Positions 1 through 5,328 of a stretch of 5,328 bases of DNA are shown piece after piece. Source of the stretch: CAYUUR01 sp052034685. Lineage in GTDB: Bacteria; Patescibacteriota; Saccharimonadia; Saccharimonadales; CAYUUR01. Location: assembly GCA_052034685.1 (NCBI GenBank), contig JBPOIH010000021.1:1-5328 (forward strand), read 5' to 3'. Position 1 is the first letter of the stretch. Every line of letters starts with the position of its first letter. The position numbers were made by a program, and so were the translations under genes. Below the pieces are notes generated by a model, which was given only the letters and a program-made list of their open reading frames with translations, made no database searches and was not told the origin of the DNA.

Positions 1-2
1 AT

Positions 3-890
3 ATGACGATTGATCCGATAGACGGAAACCTTTATTTAGGCGGCAGTTTCTCTCTGGTTAATGGCTTAACGGTGCGGAATGAAGTTGCTGCTATTGATGT
101 TAATACAAATGAATTGACGAGCTTCAACCCAAATATAACTACTGCACCGCCTGATCCATCTGTCCATGCGATAGCTTTTAGTAATCGTGGCTATTTCTAC
201 GCGGGCGGTACTTTTGACCATGTCGGCGGTGATCCACGGACGAGCTTGGCGGCGTTTGCAAATCCCGATTTTGATGACGACGGTATCACGAGCGACGTGG
301 AAGACGCTGCACTCAACAATGGTGACGCCAATAACGACGGTACTCCAGATGCTGAGCAAGCTAATGTCACCTCATTCGTTAGTGCCGAAACAAACCAATA
401 TGTCACCATCGTCACACCAACAGGCACTACACTATCAACAGTAACTGCTGCCGCAGCTCCAACTGAAAACAACTTCACTCACTACTACGACCTTGTTGGC
501 TTTACGGTAGCAGGAGTAACGACTGGCGGTTCCATAGACGTAACTATCCTCCAGCAAAACCCTGACTCGATTGAGGCCGACCAACTTACTGCTCGCAAAT
601 ACTTCCCAAGCACATCTAGTTACCAAGCCATTCCAAACGCCACTATCAGTAATCAAACTGTCAACGATCAACCCGTACTCAGCCTGGCATTCAGCATTAC
701 AGACGGCGGAGACTACGATCTAGACCAAGTAGCTGACGGCAGCATTACTGACCCCGTTTCACTTGCCAGCACAGACACGGAGGCTTTGGCGGAGACGGGG
801 GAGAGCAGATACGTTGGCTTGGCAGGCGCTTTAATCCTGACTGTTATGGGCTTGCTTGTGCTTACGAAACGCCTCTACATTCGACAATAG
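3..890 (+). CDS. Sortase-anchored surface protein, C-terminal part (beta-propeller repeats, Ca-binding linker, choice-of-anchor-U-like domain, LAETG signal)
   Basis: This is the C-terminal 295 residues of a cell-surface protein. The frame is already inside a repeat at the window edge, so the ATG at 3 is probably internal and the true start lies upstream. Residues 1-86 hold two propeller-like repeats of the type 'YLGGSF..VNG....NEVAAID' and 'FYAGGTFDHVGG..RTSLAAF', as in kelch/delta-60-like propellers. Residues 89-116 are an Asp/Asn-rich linker (DFDDDG, then DANNDGTPD) like thrombospondin type 3 or EF-hand-like calcium loops. Residues about 122-256 resemble the choice-of-anchor U domain, ending in the typical DGGDYDLDQVADGSITDP stretch. 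The C-terminus has LAETG (262-266), a hydrophobic helix (about 270-288) and a short basic tail (KRLYIR), which is a sortase sorting signal with Ala in place of Pro. The likely role is adhesion or surface decoration; the ligand is unknown. The stop is TAG. No sortase gene is in view. Confidence 0.85.
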   Translation: MTIDPIDGNLYLGGSFSLVNGLTVRNEVAAIDVNTNELTSFNPNITTAPPDPSVHAIAFSNRGYFYAGGTFDHVGGDPRTSLAAFANPDFDDDGITSDVEDAALNNGDANNDGTPDAEQANVTSFVSAETNQYVTIVTPTGTTLSTVTAAAAPTENNFTHYYDLVGFTVAGVTTGGSIDVTILQQNPDSIEADQLTARKYFPSTSSYQAIPNATISNQTVNDQPVLSLAFSITDGGDYDLDQVADGSITDPVSLASTDTEALAETGESRYVGLAGALILTVMGLLVLTKRLYIRQ

Positions 891-933
891 TGTAAACATG
901 AAAAACGAGGTTTCTAATTATGGCGCATGAATC

Positions 934-939
934 TATAAT
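934..939 (+). promoter_or_regulatory. -10 box (TATAAT) of murJ, probably giving a leaderless mRNA
   Basis: A perfect TATAAT ends 8 nt before the murJ ATG at 948. Transcription normally begins about 7 nt downstream of the -10 box, so the mRNA should start within a few bases of the ATG and have no room for a ribosome binding site. There is no good -35: the hexamer at 17-bp spacing (911-916, TTTCTA) matches TTGACA at only three positions. The box overlaps the right arm of an AT-rich inverted repeat, AATTAT (916-921) and ATAATT (935-940), which could be an operator or chance. Confidence 0.6.
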
Positions 940-947
940 TGTAGGTA

Positions 948-2537
948 ATGAATCGATTATTAAAACGCGCTAACTCCCGGGTTAGCTTTGGTAGCGCTGC
1001 AACATTGCTATTTGTAGTGACACTGGCTGGCCAATTCTTGGGCTTTTTGCGCACGCGTTTGGTTAGCGCAAACTGGAACACTCCAACAGAGCTAGGATCG
1101 ACAGATGCTTTCTTTGCGGCGTTCCAAATACCTGATTTCTTCTACTACACCATTGCCGCTGGAGCACTTGGCGTGGCGTTTATGCCGATTCTGGCAGAAC
1201 GTTTACAGGCAGGAGACCGCAAGAATCTCTGGGCAATTACTAGTAGCCTACTTAACCTTATGGCGATTGCCATGGCGGTTGTTGCTGTGATTTTGATAAT
1301 TTTTGCTGAACCATTAATCCACGGCTTGTATCCAAAGCTACCAGAACAAAACCTCCAAGAAGCCGTAACTTTACTCAGGCTTATTTCTTTCAACCCGCTT
1401 TTCTTTACCTTGGCCGGTATTATGTGGAGTGCACAACAGACTTTTGGCAGGTTTTTCTTCTACGCTATCGGCCCGCTCATTTATAACGCCTGTATAATTG
1501 TGAGTATCTATGTTTTCAAGGATAACCTTGGCATAACTGGTCTTGGAATAGGCGCGTTGGTCGGTGGAGTACTGCAGTTAGTGACGGCGTGGCTTGGTCT
1601 GGCTGGGTTAAGGTTCAAATACTCCCCAGTTATTATGTTCAAAAACCACGACTTCAAACATATTCTTAGGCAGCTTCCGCCAAGGGCGCTAGATCAGGGG
1701 ATTGATCAAGTTAATGCCATCGTCGAACTCAACCGTGCCAATAACCTCAAGCTCGGATCAATAAGCCAATACAGCTATGCACTAACCCTTATGAATGTGC
1801 CTATTATGTTGCTCGGTAACTCTATCGCCATGGCGGCCTTTCCGCGATTGAACGATCGTTTGGCGCAAGGGCGACCAGACTTATTCCGCAAAGACTTCTT
1901 GTCTATATTGAGAATTTTGATATGGCTACTAATGCCGGTTTGTGTAGTGGCTTACTTTGCTCGTGGCTACTTGGCTAGATTGATCTATGGTAACTTGGCT
2001 CCTGAAGTTGCGCTGATATTTGGATTCTTGGTCGTGGCTATTTTCTTCCGTTCAATTTACGCGATGGTCTCCAGGTATTTCTATGCACAAAAGGATACTG
2101 TCACGCCTTTGCTGGGTTCAATTATCGCCATTGCCTTCAACATCTACCTAGCTTTCACGCTTGCTAGGAATGACTCTTACGGAGTATCCGGTTTGGCTTT
2201 AGCTCAGTCGATCGTTGCATTTACAGAAGTTGCCTTGCTATTCATTGTGATGGTAGTGCGTGATCCAAAACTTATTGATAGGTACTTCTGGGGAGGTATA
2301 TTTAAGATTATCGCGGTGACTGGGTTTAGTCTGATAGCGGCGTTCATGATGATCTCGCTATTGCCTCTGACGGCAGGAGATAAAGGGTTTGTGACATTGG
2401 GTGTGAAGCTAGGTACCATTTCTGCGGTTACCATGCTTGTGCACATTGTGGTGTCGTGGATATTTGGTCTGGAAGAAGTCCAACCTATTATCGATAAGTC
2501 CAAGCGACTAATTATCGGCACAGTCAAAATCCAATAG
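948..2537 (+). CDS. murJ: Lipid II flippase MurJ (MviN family, MOP superfamily), divergent form
   Basis: This 529-residue polytopic membrane protein has about 14 hydrophobic segments. MurJ flips lipid-linked peptidoglycan precursor (lipid II) across the cytoplasmic membrane. The N-terminal family signature is clear: LGFLR (31-35), TDAFFAAFQIP (52-62) and AAGALGVAFMPILAE (70-84). Further hallmarks are NVPIMLLGNSIAMAAFP (283-299) and a segment around YFYAQKDTVTP (377-387). Length is close to E. coli MurJ (511 aa), and there is no C-terminal pseudokinase extension as in mycobacteria. The start is fixed at 948 because an in-frame TAG lies at 942-944. No usable Shine-Dalgarno is present: the AGG at 943-945 is only 2 nt from the ATG. 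Several charged residues important in E. coli MurJ are replaced (R18 by Q29, R52 by Y66, D269/R270/E273 by L279/T280/N283), while R24 and D39 appear kept as R35 and D53. The stop TAG is 42 nt before lepA. Family assignment is secure; substrate specificity is inferred. Confidence 0.93.
   Translation: MNRLLKRANSRVSFGSAATLLFVVTLAGQFLGFLRTRLVSANWNTPTELGSTDAFFAAFQIPDFFYYTIAAGALGVAFMPILAERLQAGDRKNLWAITSSLLNLMAIAMAVVAVILIIFAEPLIHGLYPKLPEQNLQEAVTLLRLISFNPLFFTLAGIMWSAQQTFGRFFFYAIGPLIYNACIIVSIYVFKDNLGITGLGIGALVGGVLQLVTAWLGLAGLRFKYSPVIMFKNHDFKHILRQLPPRALDQGIDQVNAIVELNRANNLKLGSISQYSYALTLMNVPIMLLGNSIAMAAFPRLNDRLAQGRPDLFRKDFLSILRILIWLLMPVCVVAYFARGYLARLIYGNLAPEVALIFGFLVVAIFFRSIYAMVSRYFYAQKDTVTPLLGSIIAIAFNIYLAFTLARNDSYGVSGLALAQSIVAFTEVALLFIVMVVRDPKLIDRYFWGGIFKIIAVTGFSLIAAFMMISLLPLTAGDKGFVTLGVKLGTISAVTMLVHIVVSWIFGLEEVQPIIDKSKRLIIGTVKIQ
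969..986 (+). repeat. Inverted repeat/hairpin in the first codons of murJ
   Basis: GCTAAC (969-974) and GTTAGC (981-986) form a perfect 6-bp stem with the 6-nt loop TCCCGG. A competing 6-bp pairing exists between GCGCTA (967-972) and TAGCGC (992-997). Only one of the two can form at a time because they share bases 969-972. Both lie 20-50 nt from the predicted mRNA 5' end. A role in translation control is possible, but short stems like these also arise by chance in coding sequence. Confidence 0.35.
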
Positions 2538-2561
2538 AGTGTGTCCTTATCTGTTGACCTC

Positions 2562-2570
2562 TGTTATAAT
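2562..2570 (+). promoter_or_regulatory. Extended -10 promoter (TGTTATAAT) of lepA, probably leaderless
   Basis: A perfect TATAAT at 2565-2570 is preceded by TGn (TGT, 2562-2564), the extended -10 form that can work without a -35. Its end lies 9 nt before the lepA ATG at 2580, so transcription should start at about 2576-2579 and the message should carry almost no leader. No Shine-Dalgarno is visible. A TTGACC at 2554-2559 looks like a -35 but is only 5 bp from the -10 box, too close for normal sigma-70 use. The promoter falls in the 42-bp murJ-lepA gap, so lepA probably has its own transcription in addition to any read-through from murJ. Confidence 0.65.
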
Positions 2571-2579
2571 GCCTGTGAA

Positions 2580-4361
2580 ATGAAACAAGATCATATCCGA
2601 AATTTCTGCATTATTGCGCATATTGACCATGGTAAGTCGACTTTGGCTGACCGTTTGTTGGAATTGACCGGTACCGTACAAAAGCGTGACATGAAGGCTC
2701 AGCACTTAGACAAGATGGACTTGGAGCGCGAAAAGGGAATTACCATCAAGCTGGCGCCAGTGCGCATGGAGTATGAAGGTTATCAGCTCAACCTGATCGA
2801 TACGCCTGGACATGTTGATTTTAGCTACGAAGTCTCTCGTAGTCTTGAAGCTTGTGAAGGTGCGATTCTGGTGGTAGACGCTAGCCAAGGTATTCAAGCA
2901 CAAACGCTTGCAAACGTGTATCTAGCGCTCGCGGCTGATCTTAAAATTATCCCGGTACTTAACAAGATTGACCTTCCGGCAGCGGATGTAGAAAGGGTCA
3001 GTGCAGAAGTAATCTCTTTGCTTGGTTGCACCAAAGAAGAGATACTGCACATATCGGCCAAGACGGGTCAGGGTGTAGAAGCGGTACTGCAAAAAGTCAT
3101 TGACGAAGTGCCCGCACCAGAAGGCCAAGCCGATGCTGCCACGCGGGCCTTAATCTTCGATAGTTACTACGATGATTACCGAGGCGTCATTCTGTATGTT
3201 CGTGTGGTTGATGGCAGTATTGCCAAGAACGCCAGTATTACCATGATGGCGACAGATGCAGAAGGTCTGGCGCTTGAAGTAGGTGCTCTCAAACCTGGCA
3301 TGACTGCCAATAAACAACTGGAAGTAGGCGAGATTGGCTATATCGTTACTAACCTCAAGACAACCCGACAAGCGCGCGTTGGTGACACAGTTACACTCAC
3401 CAGCGAAGTTGCGACTGATTCACTTCCGGGCTACAAAGACGTCAAGCCGTTTGTCTACGCCGGGTTCTTCCCGGAAAGCAATGAGTTCTATCAAGAATTG
3501 AAGGACGCTATCGAAAAGTTGACTCTTAGTGATTCTGCTTTGCAGTACGAACTCGAAAACTCGCCGGTTCTTGGTTTTGGCGTGCGTATCGGATTCCTGG
3601 GCCTACTGCACATGGATATTGTGCGCGAGCGCTTGGAGCGTGAATACAACCTAGACCTTGTCGTCACTAATCCGTCGACTGATTACCAAATTAGTTTACT
3701 GAATGGAGAAGAGGTAAGTATCAAAAGCGCTGCTGATCTGCCAGATCCAGCCGGCATTCTAGAAATCCGCGAACCGTGGATTAAGGGTGAAGTCGTCGTG
3801 CCAAAAGAGTACGTCGGCGCGGTAATTCAGCTGATCGTTAGCAAACGCGGACTCCAAAAAAATCTATCGTTTGTCGATGCACAGTTGGCACTCGTGACCT
3901 TTGAAGCGCCACTAGCAAACCTATTGACAGACTTTTATGACCAACTCAAAAGTATTACCAGTGGCTACGGTTCATTTAGCTATGAGCTAGATAATTATCG
4001 GGCTGAAGATTTAGTGCGTGTCGACTTTTATGTAGCAGGCGAAATTGTCAGTGCTCTGAGTATTATGGTGCACCGTTCTGAAGCGCAACGTTTGGGCCGA
4101 GAGGTAGTTGATAAGCTCAAAGACGTCATCCCCCGCCAGAACTTTCAGGTTGCTTTGCAGGCTGCTATTGGCGGTAAGTTTATCGCCCGTGCTGACATCA
4201 GCGCTTACCGCAAAGACGTTACTACAGGTCTCTACGGCGGTGATGTCAGTCGAAAGAAAAAAGTCTTGGCCAAACAAGCCAAAGGCAAAAAACGTCTCAA
4301 AAAATTCGGCAAAGTCGACATCCCTGCCGAAGCCTTCACTGTACTACTCAAACGCGATTAA
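2580..4361 (+). CDS. lepA: Elongation factor 4 (LepA), ribosome-associated translational GTPase
   Basis: This complete 593-residue protein is close in length to E. coli LepA (599 aa). EF-4 binds the ribosome and hydrolyses GTP; proposed roles are back-translocation and support of initiation or subunit assembly. The G domain has every motif: G1 AHIDHGKST (13-21), G2 EREKGITIK with Thr55, G3 DTPGH (74-78, with catalytic His78), G4 NKID (128-131) and G5 SAK (159-161). EF-G-like domains II, III and V follow (for example GFLGLLHMDIVRERLEREY, 338-356). The LepA-specific C-terminal domain ends with SRKKKVLAKQAKGKKR and IPAEAF. I chose the ATG at 2580 because it gives MKQDHIRNFCIIAHIDHGKS, matching the family start. 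The upstream in-frame GTG at 2541 would add 13 residues encoded by the promoter itself. It is transcribed in the same direction as murJ and convergent with the minus-strand tail-like gene. The stop is TAA at 4359-4361. Confidence 0.97.
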   Translation: MKQDHIRNFCIIAHIDHGKSTLADRLLELTGTVQKRDMKAQHLDKMDLEREKGITIKLAPVRMEYEGYQLNLIDTPGHVDFSYEVSRSLEACEGAILVVDASQGIQAQTLANVYLALAADLKIIPVLNKIDLPAADVERVSAEVISLLGCTKEEILHISAKTGQGVEAVLQKVIDEVPAPEGQADAATRALIFDSYYDDYRGVILYVRVVDGSIAKNASITMMATDAEGLALEVGALKPGMTANKQLEVGEIGYIVTNLKTTRQARVGDTVTLTSEVATDSLPGYKDVKPFVYAGFFPESNEFYQELKDAIEKLTLSDSALQYELENSPVLGFGVRIGFLGLLHMDIVRERLEREYNLDLVVTNPSTDYQISLLNGEEVSIKSAADLPDPAGILEIREPWIKGEVVVPKEYVGAVIQLIVSKRGLQKNLSFVDAQLALVTFEAPLANLLTDFYDQLKSITSGYGSFSYELDNYRAEDLVRVDFYVAGEIVSALSIMVHRSEAQRLGREVVDKLKDVIPRQNFQVALQAAIGGKFIARADISAYRKDVTTGLYGGDVSRKKKVLAKQAKGKKRLKKFGKVDIPAEAFTVLLKRD

Positions 4362-4363
4362 TA

Positions 4364-4402
4364 TTCCGCGTGGGCTATTTACGGTAGCTCTTGAACGCGG
4401 AA
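4364..4402. terminator. Imperfect hairpin between convergent genes, candidate bidirectional terminator
   Basis: Outer arms TTCCGCGT (4364-4371) and ACGCGGAA (4395-4402) pair perfectly over 8 bp. Inside them GGGCTA (4372-4377) pairs with TAGCTC (4385-4390) with one G-U, around a 7-nt loop, leaving a 4-nt bulge (4391-4394). The structure begins 3 nt after the lepA stop and includes the TAA and last codons of the opposing gene, so it is placed to end transcription from both sides. Neither strand shows a T-run after the stem, so an intrinsic terminator is not proven. Confidence 0.45.
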
Positions 4403-5328
4403 CTGAGAGAAAGCAACAGGACTGCTATAGTCCAAAGTGTAGGTTGGAGTTCCGCCAATCGATCCTACTATCCCTACGTGTGTTGGTGTGAAGCCCGGCG
4501 CACTTACAGTGACTAAGTTCCAGGTTAGCCCATCTGTTGACGCTAATCTGCGGTAAGTAACTCCATCGTAATCAAAACGGAACCACATTGGAGAGGATAG
4601 CCATCTGACACTTTCGTACACGGCATCACCAGCGTATGTCCAGTTATTGAATGGGTTAGTGTTTATGTATGAGTACGCTGGTCCGTTTGATAGCCCTACG
4701 GTTGCTACGTTGGCTGTGGCGTCATCATCGTCAGAGATGCACAAGTACGTATTTGTATAGACCCCAGTAGAAGAGTTGCCGTTTAACGCTTTGACAGTCG
4801 CTATCCAAGAACCGGACGGAACTGGCTGAACGAGTGCGTAGGTAAGGGCACTTGAGCCTGAGCTTCGGCGAATAACCAGATGATTTGCATCAAAAGTTGT
4901 AGCTACATTTCCGCTGTCTTGCGCAATGGTCCACTTTGGGTCTAAGGTAAGGCCGTCAAATTCATCGTCCAGACTACTTGGTGAAGTGGCTGGGGCGAGC
5001 CAAGACGGAGTAACTTGGGCGATCTCTATTGTATTGGCGCCATCGTTTGGCGTGATTAGCGTTCCGTTACCAGCGACCAAGCTTGTTCCTACGGTATCCC
5101 TGACTGATTCATCAAAATCACTAATCGTCGAAGCAGCCTGACTCCCCGTATGATTGGCCCGGTCCAACAAATCAGCACTATCTGCCGTTGCCCCAGTCCC
5201 AAGCTCTAGATTAGTTCTTGCCCCGGCAGCATCAGTCGCCCCAGTACCGCCCTTGGCGATATCAAGCGTCTTCTGAGTTCCATCATCATTATGCTCAACA
5301 CTAAGAAACTCATTGAGTATATCGCCCC
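4379..5328 (-). CDS. Phage tail-fibre-like protein with C-terminal beta-sandwich-like domain, N-terminus off the window
   Basis: The reading frame is open to the right edge, giving 315 visible residues; the start lies beyond 5328. The TTG at 5170 is internal, since coding similarity continues upstream of it. Visible residues 25-43 (KGGTGATDAAGARTNLELG) match the GGTGAT..AGARTNLGLG module common in phage tail fibres. Residues 58-73 (NHTGSQAASTISDFDE) are another stock module of tail and baseplate fibres. From about 118 a Ser/Thr/Gly-rich domain opens with LDDEFDGLTLDPKWT and contains MWFRFDYDGVTYRR and STDGLTW, reminiscent of concanavalin/LamG-like or DUF1349-like beta-sandwiches that bind glycans. 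It ends at the TAA at 4379-4381, 17 bp from lepA and convergent with it. It could be a phage or prophage receptor-binding protein, or a surface adhesin built from phage parts. No other phage gene is in view, so I cannot decide. No membrane anchor or sorting signal is seen at its C-terminus. Confidence 0.8.
   Translation of the reverse strand, partial: GDILNEFLSVEHNDDGTQKTLDIAKGGTGATDAAGARTNLELGTGATADSADLLDRANHTGSQAASTISDFDESVRDTVGTSLVAGNGTLITPNDGANTIEIAQVTPSWLAPATSPSSLDDEFDGLTLDPKWTIAQDSGNVATTFDANHLVIRRSSGSSALTYALVQPVPSGSWIATVKALNGNSSTGVYTNTYLCISDDDDATANVATVGLSNGPAYSYINTNPFNNWTYAGDAVYESVRWLSSPMWFRFDYDGVTYRRLASTDGLTWNLVTVSAPGFTPTHVGIVGSIGGTPTYTLDYSSPVAFSQFRVQELP

Noticed and set aside
903..913. 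AAAC-GAG-GTTT stem after the surface protein gene as a terminator
   Set aside because: The stem is only 4 bp and mostly A/T, and it has no T-run after it. It is too weak to call.
2554..2570. TTGACC and TATAAT as a standard -35/-10 pair
   Set aside because: The spacer is only 5 bp against the usual 16-18 bp. The extended -10 TGT explains promoter activity without it.
2541..2579. Upstream GTG start for lepA, adding 13 residues
   Set aside because: The extra residues would be encoded by the -10 promoter region, and the ATG at 2580 gives the usual LepA N-terminus (a few residues before IRNF.IIAHIDHGKS).
3..4361. Recoded UGA (Gly) as in Gracilibacteria/Absconditabacteria
   Set aside because: All plus-strand genes are full-length in the standard code with no in-frame TGA, and the glycines of the conserved LepA motifs I spot-checked are encoded by GGN.
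4108..4491. Plus-strand 127-codon open frame across the end of lepA
   Set aside because: It overlaps the well-supported lepA C-terminus in another frame and runs antisense into the tail-like gene. Its translation shows no recognisable domain.
4379..5170. Complete minus-strand gene starting at TTG 5170
   Set aside because: The frame stays open to the window edge and the upstream residues carry the tail-fibre GGTGAT..AGARTNL module, so the gene is partial and begins beyond 5328.
1..5328. CRISPR array, tRNA, rRNA, insertion sequence or long direct repeats
   Set aside because: Reading by eye found no regularly spaced repeats, cloverleaf-like segments, transposase-like frames or terminal inverted repeats. 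Genes cover nearly all of the window and the gaps are under 60 bp.

Overview
The window looks like a chromosomal segment from a small-genome, wall-bearing bacterium of the Patescibacteria (CPR) type. Candidatus Saccharibacteria is my best guess, at moderate confidence. The reasons are a MurJ lacking several charged residues of the proteobacterial protein, a surface protein ending in a LAETG sortase-type sorting signal, promoters placed so close to start codons that the mRNAs should be leaderless, and very compact spacing. The frames read cleanly in the standard bacterial code, with no in-frame TGA, which argues against the UGA=Gly lineages (Gracilibacteria, Absconditabacteria).

Layout: (1) 3-890, plus strand, is the 3' part of a secreted, wall-anchored protein: beta-propeller-like repeats, an Asp-rich calcium-binding linker, a choice-of-anchor-U-like domain, then LAETG, a membrane helix and a basic tail. 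(2) 891-947 is a short intergenic region with a TATAAT box 8 nt before the next ATG. (3) 948-2537 is murJ, the lipid II flippase. (4) 2538-2579 holds an extended -10 promoter (TGTTATAAT) 9 nt before the lepA ATG. (5) 2580-4361 is lepA, the ribosomal GTPase EF-4, complete with all G motifs. (6) A 17-bp convergent gap follows, with a long imperfect hairpin that covers the stop codon of the opposing gene. (7) 4379-5328, minus strand, is the C-terminal part of a phage tail-fibre-like protein that runs off the right edge. It has GGTGAT..AGARTNL and NHTGSQAASTISDFD modules followed by a beta-sandwich-like domain.

The genes do not form one pathway. MurJ and LepA are housekeeping functions (wall precursor export and translation), each with its own apparent promoter. 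They are flanked by two surface or adhesion-type proteins of fast-evolving modular design, one host-like (sortase-anchored) and one phage-like. No tRNA, rRNA, CRISPR array, insertion sequence or toxin-antitoxin pair was seen. The points most worth checking are the shared leaderless promoter geometry, the apparent relocation of cavity charges in MurJ, and the origin of the tail-fibre-like gene beside lepA.
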